The notes beneath the pieces are model-generated. The model saw only the letters and a list, made by a program, of their open reading frames with translations. It made no database searches and was not told where the DNA came from. From positions 1 to 30,334 of IMG/VR virus record IMGVR_UViG_3300042691_035026: a DNA stretch of 30,334 bases; one strand, 5' to 3'. Numbering within the stretch: the first letter of the stretch is position 1; every line of letters begins with the position of its first letter. This document shows positions 5,303 through 10,316 of this stretch, piece by piece. The stretch comes from a virus. The translations under genes were made by a program, and so were the position numbers.

Positions 5303-5328
5303 ACATACATAGACACTAAGGAGCAAAG

Positions 5329-5553
5329 ATGATTAGAGAGCACATTGAGATGGACACACGACACGGTGGCCCTTATGATCGCGGCATGGCAGACAGCTAC
5401 TACCGCAGAGAATACAATCCCCACTACTACCTGGGCGATACTAAGGCATCAGGTCGTGTTACACTCAAGGACATGACACCCGATGAGATCGTGGCCTACA
5501 CCGCAGGCTACAACGACAACGAAGAGATGGGCGACTATAAGGAGTGGTTATAA
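5329..5553 (+). CDS. Conserved phage protein, DTRHGGPYDRG family (74 aa)
   Basis: The motif MDTRHGGPYDRGMADSYYRR followed by NPHYYLGDTKASGRVTLKDM and TPDEIVAYTAGYND is a small-protein family found widely in phages and prophages. It is known by the DTRHGGPxDRG...PHY...MTPxEIxAYxxGY signature, with no assigned function. The length is typical. It is the first of three genes joined by TAATG overlaps. Confidence 0.82.
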   Translation: MIREHIEMDTRHGGPYDRGMADSYYRREYNPHYYLGDTKASGRVTLKDMTPDEIVAYTAGYNDNEEMGDYKEWL

Positions 5554-5636
5554 TGCAAGTCTACATCAACCTGGCTATTGTTATGATGCCTGTGATTGTA
5601 ATGGGCTTGGCAATGATCATCATGGGAGAATTCTAA
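5553..5636 (+). CDS. Tiny membrane peptide (27 aa)
   Basis: Starts at an ATG overlapping the upstream stop (TAATG), with AAGGAG 8 bases before it. It ends in the same TAATG arrangement with the next gene, which makes a real gene likely despite the length. It encodes MQVYINLAIVMMPVIVMGLA followed by MIIMGEF: a single hydrophobic helix with a short acidic end. Probably a membrane-inserted micropeptide. Confidence 0.62.
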   Translation: MQVYINLAIVMMPVIVMGLAMIIMGEF

Positions 5637-5863
5637 TGATCGAAATCAACGGTTTGACGGGCCATCAAGTAGCCCTTCTGGATGAGATGTGGGCCTGCGA
5701 CACCTTTGAGGAATATCAAGAGTTCCTGGATCAGCTGAGCCCCGAAGATCAGCTGGAATGCATCAATCTGGAGCGCATGGTTCTGTTGGCCGAGATGGAC
5801 AACCTTGTGGCAGAAATGCCACTAACTGAAGCCCAGAAAGTTCTTGCTCAGTTCCGTCTTTGA
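5636..5863 (+). CDS. Small acidic helical protein (75 aa)
   Basis: The start at 5636 is chosen because the ATG overlaps the upstream stop and follows GGGAGAATTC. The product MIEINGLTGHQVALLDEMWA then CDTFEEYQEFLDQLSPEDQL is acidic and helical, ending LTEAQKVLAQFRL. I recall small conserved phage proteins beginning ING(L/F)T..Q..LLD.MW; function unknown. The TGA lies just upstream of the next -10 box. Confidence 0.75.
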   Translation: MIEINGLTGHQVALLDEMWACDTFEEYQEFLDQLSPEDQLECINLERMVLLAEMDNLVAEMPLTEAQKVLAQFRL

Positions 5864-5872
5864 TCGTATAAT
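5844..5872 (+). promoter_or_regulatory. Promoter for 5899-6099
   Basis: TTGCTC 5844-5849, 17-bp spacer, TATAAT 5867-5872. The weaker -35 is part of the upstream coding sequence. The leader is ACATACATCGTAACAAGGAGC. Confidence 0.75.
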
Positions 5873-5898
5873 ACATACATCGTAACAAGGAGCACACT

Positions 5899-6099
5899 AT
5901 GCAAATCCTGGGAACCATTGTAGCAGCCATTGCCCTCCTAGTTGGACTGAGTCTGATCATGGCCCTGCCCACCATGTGGTTGTGGGACTGGCTGATGCCC
6001 GAGCTGTTTGGTCTCAAAACCATTACTCTGTTCCAAGCATGGGGCTTGAACTTCCTCTGCGGCATGTTGTTTAAAAGCCACACAAGTTCTAGCAAATAA
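5899..6099 (+). CDS. Conserved small phage membrane protein (66 aa)
   Basis: The ATG follows AAGGAGCACACT. Residues 3-27 (ILGTIVAAIALLVGLSLIMA) are a membrane helix. Then comes PTMWLWDWLMPELFGLKTIT and a second hydrophobic stretch (QAWGLNFLCGMLF). The WLWxWLMPxxFGLxxIT..QAWGL..LCGxLFK signature is a small membrane protein family I know from many phages; function unknown. The C-terminus is a short Ser-rich tail. Confidence 0.8.
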   Translation: MQILGTIVAAIALLVGLSLIMALPTMWLWDWLMPELFGLKTITLFQAWGLNFLCGMLFKSHTSSSK

Positions 6100-6102
6100 C
6101 GG

Positions 6103-6131
6103 TTGACAAGTTGGTAAAACCTTGTTATAAT
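6103..6131 (+). promoter_or_regulatory. Sigma70 promoter with spacer hairpin for 6163-6546
   Basis: TTGACA 6103-6108, 17-bp spacer with TTGGTAAAACC, TATAAT 6126-6131. The leader is ACATACACACTAACACAAAAGGGAGC. Confidence 0.92.
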
Positions 6132-6162
6132 ACATACACACTAACACAAAAGGGAGCGACAA

Positions 6163-6546
6163 ATGGCTAAAGTAAATTATGACAGTTTTGCATCGTTTGA
6201 CATTAACGAGTGCTGTGACCACTTTGACAGTGAGAAGCAGAGCAACTGGAAGAAGATTAACAAGTTCATCGTGGCAGATGGACAAGAGTACGCACACATT
6301 ATGGAGTCAGAGTTTGACTTTGAGGACACGGGTGCAGGCGAGTACGAGGCCTTCCAAGCAGGTGTTAAGTATGCACTGACAAAGATGAACATTGCCTTTG
6401 AAGCAGCCGCCGTGGACCTGCAGGTATGCGAGGTAGACTTGGTAGAGTCTATGGGCTTTGTCTTAGTCCGTGCAGACGATGAGCCTGAGGACTTTGTCAA
6501 ACGAGTGCTGAAGAAGCCTGTCATGATGGTTGACAGCTGGGTTTAA
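6163..6546 (+). CDS. Hypothetical acidic protein (127 aa)
   Basis: The ATG follows AAGGGAGCGACAA. The product begins MAKVNYDSFASFDINECCDH and is acidic through residues 45-60 (MESEFDFEDTGAGEYEAFQA), followed by an amphipathic helix and a C-terminal beta/helix part (VLVRADDEPEDFVKRVLKKP). No family recognised. Single-gene unit with a terminator-like structure after it. Confidence 0.75.
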   Translation: MAKVNYDSFASFDINECCDHFDSEKQSNWKKINKFIVADGQEYAHIMESEFDFEDTGAGEYEAFQAGVKYALTKMNIAFEAAAVDLQVCEVDLVESMGFVLVRADDEPEDFVKRVLKKPVMMVDSWV

Positions 6547-6561
6547 TATCCGGAGTGCCGG

Positions 6562-6606
6562 CCCCTGCCACTAGACCCTGCAACACGCCTGGGTACTTCG
6601 CAGGGG
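6562..6606 (+). terminator. Hairpin between 6163 gene and next promoter
   Basis: GCAGGGG (6600-6606) can pair with CCCCTGC (6562-6568), or its first six bases with CCCTGC (6576-6581). These are two alternative stems sharing one arm, directly abutting the next TTGACA. No clean U-tract, so termination is uncertain. Confidence 0.5.
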
Positions 6607-6635
6607 TTGACACAATGGTAAAACCTTGTTATAAT
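6607..6635 (+). promoter_or_regulatory. Sigma70 promoter with spacer hairpin for 6665-6808
   Basis: TTGACA 6607-6612, 17-bp spacer, TATAAT 6630-6635. ACAA and GG pair with CC and TTGT around TAAAA. The leader is ACATACTTAAACAACACAAAGGA. Confidence 0.92.
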
Positions 6636-6664
6636 ACATACTTAAACAACACAAAGGACACACA

Positions 6665-6808
6665 ATGCAAAGCAAATCCATTCCAAGCTCCACAGGCGGC
6701 GTTATCACTTACACCAAAACAGGTCTGATTCACACCGCTGGTAAAGCCTATTCTGGTAAGATCGCCGCTCAAGAAGCTAAACAAAAGCCCGCCAAAGCAA
6801 AGGGTTAA
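6665..6808 (+). CDS. Small basic protein (47 aa)
   Basis: It has a consensus promoter, the shared leader and AAAGGA before the ATG. It encodes MQSKSIPSSTGGVITYTKTG, then LIHTAGKAYSGKIAAQEAKQ and a Lys/Ala/Pro tail. It is strongly basic with no acidic run, so nucleic-acid binding is possible but unproven. A promoter begins 4 bases after its stop. Confidence 0.7.
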   Translation: MQSKSIPSSTGGVITYTKTGLIHTAGKAYSGKIAAQEAKQKPAKAKG

Positions 6809-6811
6809 TAG

Positions 6812-6840
6812 TTGACAACGGCCTGAAAAGGCATTATAAT
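6812..6840 (+). promoter_or_regulatory. Sigma70 promoter with spacer hairpin for 6872-7138
   Basis: TTGACA 6812-6817, 17-bp spacer, TATAAT 6835-6840. GCCT-GAAA-AGGC (6821-6832) is a perfect GNRA-type hairpin inside the spacer. The leader is ACATACATCAACAACGCACTAAGGA. Confidence 0.92.
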
Positions 6841-6871
6841 ACATACATCAACAACGCACTAAGGAAACGAA

Positions 6872-7138
6872 ATGAAAAAGGTTTTGATCGCAGGTTTGAT
6901 CGCAGTGTCTGGTATTGCCCATGCTGACATCAGCAAAGAAGCAGGTCGATGTGCCGCTTATATGCTGTTCGTTAAGAAAAGCAATGAGGATGCTCGGATT
7001 GCTATGAATCACGCTGAAAACAAAGGCAAGATGCAAGTGGCCGCAAATCGCTGGGTTGACCTTGCACAATCAAATCCTTCCGAAGCAGTTAAACAAGCCC
7101 AGATGGCATGTATCTATCATCTCCGAATGAAAATGTAA
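6872..7138 (+). CDS. Small exported (periplasmic) protein (88 aa)
   Basis: MKKVLIAGLIAVSGIAHADI is a classic Sec signal peptide: two lysines, hydrophobic core and AHA before the likely cleavage after residue 18. The mature part of about 70 residues is helical with two Cys residues (GRCAAYM and QMACIYH) that could form a disulfide in the periplasm. No family recognised. It is unusual in this array of cytoplasmic and membrane proteins; possible roles in envelope modification or superinfection exclusion are inference. Confidence 0.78.
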   Translation: MKKVLIAGLIAVSGIAHADISKEAGRCAAYMLFVKKSNEDARIAMNHAENKGKMQVAANRWVDLAQSNPSEAVKQAQMACIYHLRMKM

Positions 7139-7163
7139 TAACCCTTCGGTTGACAGGGTTATT
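7137..7163 (+). terminator. 9-bp stem-loop with -35 in loop
   Basis: AATAACCCT (7137-7145) and AGGGTTATT (7155-7163) form a perfect stem. The loop TCGGTTGAC holds most of the next -35 box and the stem includes the upstream stop codon. It is the clearest member of the stem-loop/promoter cassettes. Confidence 0.75.
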
Positions 7164-7178
7164 GAAAGACGCTATAAT
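7150..7178 (+). promoter_or_regulatory. Sigma70 promoter for 7211-7555
   Basis: TTGACA 7150-7155, 17-bp spacer, TATAAT 7173-7178. The leader is ACATACATCAACAACGCACTAAGGAGC, nearly identical to that of the previous unit. Confidence 0.92.
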
Positions 7179-7210
7179 ACATACATCAACAACGCACTAA
7201 GGAGCATTAA

Positions 7211-7555
7211 ATGACAGCAACTTTTAACCTGGAAGCCGTGCAAGACGCACTCAACGAAGCAGGCATCCAAGCCCGTACAGCCGCTAAGGAGTTCCTGCAG
7301 AAGCACGGTGATCGTGATTGCTGTGGCTTTGCTTGGGTCAATGTGTGGGGCGTCCGTAGCAACAGCAAACTGGGCAAGGCACTGCAAGCCGCTGGCTTCC
7401 GCAAGGACTATACCGGCTCACTCCAACTGTGGAATCCCAGCAAAGCAGGCACACAGAGCCTGAACGTCCTGGAAGCAGGCGCAGAGGCTTACGCAGAGGT
7501 CCTGCGCACTAAGTTGGGCTTGGAAAAGGTCTACGCTGGCTCGCGCATGGATTGA
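7211..7555 (+). CDS. Conserved phage hypothetical protein (114 aa)
   Basis: The ATG follows AAGGAGCATTAA. Landmarks are GDRDCCGFAWVNVWGVRSNS, KLGKALQAAGFRKDYTGSLQ, LWNPSKAGTQSLN and the C-terminal VYAGSRMD. I recall this DCCGFAWV...WNPS...YAGSR pattern from hypothetical proteins of large phages. The two adjacent cysteines followed by GFAW are the most conserved-looking part. Function unknown. Confidence 0.78.
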   Translation: MTATFNLEAVQDALNEAGIQARTAAKEFLQKHGDRDCCGFAWVNVWGVRSNSKLGKALQAAGFRKDYTGSLQLWNPSKAGTQSLNVLEAGAEAYAEVLRTKLGLEKVYAGSRMD

Positions 7556-7565
7556 TTGTAGAGCA

Positions 7566-7590
7566 AAAGGGCTTGACAAACAGGCCCTTT
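7566..7590 (+). terminator. Stem-loop enclosing -35 box
   Basis: AAAGGGC (7566-7572) pairs with GCCCTTT (7584-7590). The loop is TTGACAAACAG, so the whole -35 hexamer of the next promoter is in the loop. Confidence 0.75.
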
Positions 7591-7601
7591 GACTGTATAA
7601 T
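7573..7601 (+). promoter_or_regulatory. Sigma70 promoter for 7634-9004
   Basis: TTGACA 7573-7578, 17-bp spacer, TATAAT 7596-7601. The leader is ACATACTTCACAAACACACTAAGGAG. It is the last promoter of the array and serves a three-gene unit. Confidence 0.92.
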
Positions 7602-7633
7602 ACATACTTCACAAACACACTAAGGAGAAGCAA

Positions 7634-8506
7634 ATGGCTGCAACGAAACGACAGGCTCCCAGCAAGGGTTCTACAGTACTTGAGTTCGATACGGACGCTA
7701 TCAAGCGCCGCGAGCGAGAAGTTGCCAAAGAAACAGACGACGAGATCTATGCACGACTTGCAGAGCGCTTTGAGATTCTGGACGAGATGACCAAAGCTGT
7801 TAAGACTGGCGATGTACGTGCCATGATTGTATCAGGTCCTCCGGGCGTTGGTAAGAGCTTTGGTGTTGAGCGTCAACTGCAAAAGGCAGATCTGTTCAAC
7901 ACACTGGCAGAACGCAAGCCCAAGTTTGAAGTGGTCAAAGGTGCCATGTCCAGCATCGGTCTCTACGCTAAGTTGTACGAGTTCGCTGAAAAAGGCAACG
8001 TTGTGGTCTTTGACGACTGCGACAGTATCCTTATGGAAGACCTCAGCTTGAACATCCTTAAGGGTGCCTTGGACAGTTCAGAGCGCCGTTGGATCAGCTG
8101 GAACACTGACAGCCGCCTGTTGCGTAGTGAAGGCATTCCAGATCGTTTCGAGTTCAAAGGTGCTGCCATCTTCATTACTAATATCAAGTTCGAGCACGTG
8201 AAAAGCAAGCGTCTGCGTGATCACCTGGACGCTTTGGAAAGCCGTTGCCACTACATTGACTTGGCTATCGACACCAACCGCGAGAAGATACTCCGTATCA
8301 AGCAGGTGGTCAAGGACAACGACATGTTGGGCCGCTACGAGTTTGAAGACTGTGTCAAGGACGAGCTGGTCGAGTTCGTGGAAACAAACCAGGACAAGCT
8401 TCGTGAGCTGAGCCTGCGTATGGTACTGAAACTGGCAGACTTGCGCAAGAGCTTTCCACGCACTTGGATGGCCATGGCCAAGACCACATGCATGAAGCGC
8501 ACATGA
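7634..8506 (+). CDS. AAA+ ATPase (290 aa)
   Basis: A single AAA+ module. Walker A is GPPGVGKS (residues 68-75), Walker B is VVVFDDCD (123-130) and sensor 1 is FITN (180-183). A possible arginine finger lies in LESRCHYIDL (201-210), and the rest is helical. The N-terminal 60 residues are charged and may bind a partner. The usual Walker B Glu is replaced by Cys (DDCD), which could lower hydrolysis. Phage AAA+ proteins of this size remodel replication or virion complexes; the partner is unknown. First gene of a coupled unit with a membrane protein and a Cys/His protein. Confidence 0.88.
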   Translation: MAATKRQAPSKGSTVLEFDTDAIKRREREVAKETDDEIYARLAERFEILDEMTKAVKTGDVRAMIVSGPPGVGKSFGVERQLQKADLFNTLAERKPKFEVVKGAMSSIGLYAKLYEFAEKGNVVVFDDCDSILMEDLSLNILKGALDSSERRWISWNTDSRLLRSEGIPDRFEFKGAAIFITNIKFEHVKSKRLRDHLDALESRCHYIDLAIDTNREKILRIKQVVKDNDMLGRYEFEDCVKDELVEFVETNQDKLRELSLRMVLKLADLRKSFPRTWMAMAKTTCMKRT

Positions 8507-8745
8507 TCCTACTACAGCGCATAGCGCTCTACACAACATTGGGCCTAGTGCTCAATGCTGTGGGAGCAGAGTTCAACACATGGGCATTTTGGAGCATCCT
8601 AGCCCTGTTTTGGGCCAGCGAAGCACTGACACGCCAAGAAGGCTTTGAACAGGGTGTGGCTGCGGGCATAACAGCCTACAGTCAAGCTACAGAGTCACAG
8701 CGAGCAGACCTAGACAAGATAGTAAAGAGCACACACAATGACTGA
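8503..8745 (+). CDS. Small membrane protein coupled to AAA+ gene (80 aa)
   Basis: Start 8503 is preferred because its ATG overlaps the AAA+ stop (ATGA); an in-frame ATG at 8488 is an alternative. Residues about 5-38 (LLQRIALYTTLGLVLNAVGA, then TWAFWSILALFWASEAL) form two closely spaced membrane helices. A soluble helical tail (EGFEQGVAAGITAYSQATES) ends near HND. It could anchor the ATPase at the membrane, which is inference from coupling alone. Confidence 0.7.
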   Translation: MILLQRIALYTTLGLVLNAVGAEFNTWAFWSILALFWASEALTRQEGFEQGVAAGITAYSQATESQRADLDKIVKSTHND

Positions 8746-9004
8746 TACACTGACATGCCAATACATAGGCGCACAAGGGCTACAGCCCACATGCACACAT
8801 AGGGCACTGCCTGGGCGTAGCTACTGTGCAGAGCACTTTGAGCTGGTCTATCAAAAGGGCACAGCACGAGCACGCCGTAAGAAGGATCTGCGTGTGGCGG
8901 CCGCTGTTTGGGACTTGGAATCAGAGTTCAACGCCGCTGTAGAAGAACTTGTACTAGAAGGCTATGACTTCGAAGAGGAACGGTGGGAGGTGGAGCCGGG
9001 GTGA
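8738..9004 (+). CDS. Conserved phage Cys/His (zinc-binding-like) protein (88 aa)
   Basis: The ATG overlaps the upstream gene by 8 bases. Cys7, Cys19, His21, Cys30 and His33 (CQYIGAQGLQPTCTH, then GRSYCAEHFELVYQKGTARA) give a compact zinc-site pattern. It is followed by a basic segment (RARRKKDLR) and an acidic helical tail ending EEERWEVEPG. I know the SYCxEHxxxVYQKGTAxxxRKKD signature from many phage hypothetical proteins. Function unknown; zinc binding is inferred. Confidence 0.78.
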   Translation: MTDTLTCQYIGAQGLQPTCTHRALPGRSYCAEHFELVYQKGTARARRKKDLRVAAAVWDLESEFNAAVEELVLEGYDFEEERWEVEPG

Positions 9005-9103
9005 TGGTGGTGGGGTGGTAGTGCTTGCACAAGTTAGCAAGCACTAACTTACATGCATGCCAAACCCCTCCCCAAAGTTCCCCCACCGTTTTCCCCACCA
9101 CCA
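9005..9103 (+). repeat. Long inverted repeat with nested alternative hairpins
   Basis: TGGTGGTGGGG (9005-9015) pairs with CCCCACCACCA (9093-9103). Inside it, TAGTGCTTGC (9019-9028) pairs with GCAAGCACTA (9037-9046), and an overlapping AAGTTAG (9031-9037) pairs with CTAACTT (9044-9050). The last two stems exclude each other. It could act as the terminator of the early array, as a switch, or as a replication element. Confidence 0.75.
9065..9096 (-). other. Possible G-quadruplex motif (minus strand)
   Basis: The plus strand has C-tracts at 9065-9068, 9070-9073, 9080-9084 and 9093-9096, so the minus strand has four runs of at least four G. The loops are 8, 6 and 1 bases, slightly longer than the strict rule in one loop. 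Such a motif is rare in DNA of this composition. Confidence 0.55.
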
Positions 9104-9315
9104 GTTAGATTAGATCACCAGGGGCCGAGATCTCCAACTCTCTAAATTTTTGCGCGGCAATTTTTCCGCTACACTAGACCAATTCTGCGCTCACTGTGTG
9201 TAAAAACTTCCCACTAGATTATATTCCACGGTGCGCAAAATTTTTTTACAATTTTTTTCACCGTTACAGTACCCCTCTGTAGATAAATATTTCACTATAT
9301 GGGATATACCGCACT
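9104..9315. other. Gene-free AT-rich boundary region
   Basis: No credible ORF on either strand. The stretch contains a near-perfect inverted repeat of AAATTTTTGCGC (about 9145-9156) and GCGCAAAATTTTT (about 9233-9245), T-runs near 9240-9258, and a late-type box GATAAATA at 9282-9289. It separates the sigma70-driven early array from the genes with late-type boxes, so it may hold an origin or regulatory switch. Confidence 0.5.
9282..9289 (+). promoter_or_regulatory. T4-type late promoter box (GATAAATA)
   Basis: GATAAATA matches TATAAATA at seven of eight positions and lies 26 bases before the ATG at 9316. T4 late promoters need only this -10 element, recognised by the phage sigma factor gp55. 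Confidence 0.5.
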
Positions 9316-9744
9316 ATGAACAGCTACACTTGGGACATCAGAGGATTTAAACTGGAAAATCGTGACTCACTGCAAGACTCAGTACATACAGTGCTGTTTC
9401 GCATCACTGCAACAGATCCCAGTGGCCAGTATTCACGCTTTTTGGACAGTGAAGCTTATCTTCCTCCCGCACAGCTTGACAACTTTGTACCATTTGCACA
9501 ATTGGATCAAGAAACTGTTGTACAATGGATTAAGAATTGCTTCACCGTAGAAGACTATGCCAAAACGCTAGCTGGCTTGGACAAGAATCTTGCTGACTAT
9601 ATTGACGACGCTGTCAACCAAGCTAGAATAGTCACTGATTTACCGTGGGGCGGTCAAGCTGCACGAGCTTCTTATTGGGGCTCCATACCCGTTGTTACCA
9701 CTCAGCAGGAACTGGATGCCGCTGCTGCGGATCAATCTGAATAA
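9316..9744 (+). CDS. Putative DUF7936-like phage protein (142 aa)
   Basis: Begins MNSYTWDIRGFKLENRDSLQ and has the pattern strand, DPSG, strand, then FVPFAQLDQETVVQWIKNCF and a Pro-Trp end (TDLPWGG). This resembles the DUF7936 family of T4-like aquatic phages (opening YTWxV, central FxPFxxLxxExVxxWV), from memory. Those proteins are of unknown function and may be virion-associated. The start is the first in-frame ATG after the late-type box. It ends at a bidirectional terminator. Confidence 0.65.
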   Translation: MNSYTWDIRGFKLENRDSLQDSVHTVLFRITATDPSGQYSRFLDSEAYLPPAQLDNFVPFAQLDQETVVQWIKNCFTVEDYAKTLAGLDKNLADYIDDAVNQARIVTDLPWGGQAARASYWGSIPVVTTQQELDAAAADQSE

Positions 9745-9755
9745 ACATTATATTG

Positions 9756-9786
9756 GGTTTTTTACGTTAGAAAAAACCGTTTTTAC
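9756..9786 (+). terminator. Bidirectional intrinsic terminator
   Basis: GGTTTTTT (9756-9763) and AAAAAACC (9771-9778) form an 8-bp stem with a 7-base loop. T-runs follow on the plus strand (GTTTTTACC). It lies between convergent genes ending at 9744 and 9783. Confidence 0.75.
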
Positions 9787-10316
9787 CGCGGTCGTGCTTC
9801 GCACTCTTTCTCAAGTATCTCCAGCAACGCCTCAATGGCCGTGTCCAAGTTACACAGCTTGTCTACCAGTATAGCACGGCCGCCCACAGATCTCCAACTG
9901 CGGCAGTTGTCTTGACGGTCATCTACCAATATGTCTAGCGGTTGGCACTGTCGGTATTTGTCTTGGCTGTAGGGGCCAAACATCACGGGGATATCTGGGT
10001 AGTATTCCTGTGCCCACTGCACTTTGTCGTAAAATGCCCAGGGCATGTCGTTGTTGTGGGGAATTGCCGTGAGAAACATCACAGTGTAGTCAAGCTCACT
10101 GCGAAATTGGCGTGCTATGTTGACCAGTTCATCTGCTCGGGCTGTTTTGGGCAGTGTGCGAAAGATTCTCTTGGCCTGTTTCAGCTTTTCCCAGTCTTGC
10201 TGGGGATACATGGCGTTGGGGTCACTTAGCTCATAGCCAATGATCTTTGTGGCGCCCGCGAGCCAATCGGCTACCACGCCGTCCATGTCCAAATAGAGTG
10301 TTGGTGTTGATGTCAT
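9783..10316 (-). CDS. HAD-family 5'(3')-deoxyribonucleotidase-like phosphatase (177 aa)
   Basis: HAD motif I is LYLDMDGVVADW, with nucleophile Asp10 and Asp12. Motif II is the Thr in VMFLTAIP (Thr83), motif III probably Lys120 in SQDK, and motif IV is DILVDDRQDN (Asp132/Asp133). Length and order fit the NT5C-like deoxyribonucleotidases used by phages and bacteria to remove phosphate from dNMPs and tune dNTP pools. It overlaps the upstream gene by 4 bases, so the two are translated together. The substrate is inferred from the family. Confidence 0.85.
   Translation of the reverse strand: MTSTPTLYLDMDGVVADWLAGATKIIGYELSDPNAMYPQQDWEKLKQAKRIFRTLPKTARADELVNIARQFRSELDYTVMFLTAIPHNNDMPWAFYDKVQWAQEYYPDIPVMFGPYSQDKYRQCQPLDILVDDRQDNCRSWRSVGGRAILVDKLCNLDTAIEALLEILEKECEARPR

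Larger units (their letters stand above)
4984..5310 (+). repeat. Exact 37-bp promoter duplication
   Basis: Positions 4984-5020 and 5274-5310 are identical, covering -35, spacer, -10 and ACATACAT. The first copy is non-coding apart from the TGA of the 4874 gene. The second encodes the C-terminus of the 5039 product. A shorter form (TTTGATCGTATAATACATACATCG) recurs near 5860-5883. This suggests cassette duplication by homologous recombination. Confidence 0.9.

Noticed and set aside
6530-6535. TTGACA near the end of the 6163 gene as a promoter
   Set aside because: No -10-like hexamer lies 16-18 bp downstream, and the next real promoter begins at 6607.
370-7601. Regularly recurring TATAATACATACAT units as a CRISPR-like repeat array
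   Set aside because: Spacing is irregular (gene length), the repeats are promoters with ribosome sites, and the material between them is coding.
7963-8539. Long minus-strand frames opposite the AAA+ gene
   Set aside because: They are shadows of a clear AAA+ coding sequence, with no ribosome site, promoter or recognisable domains.
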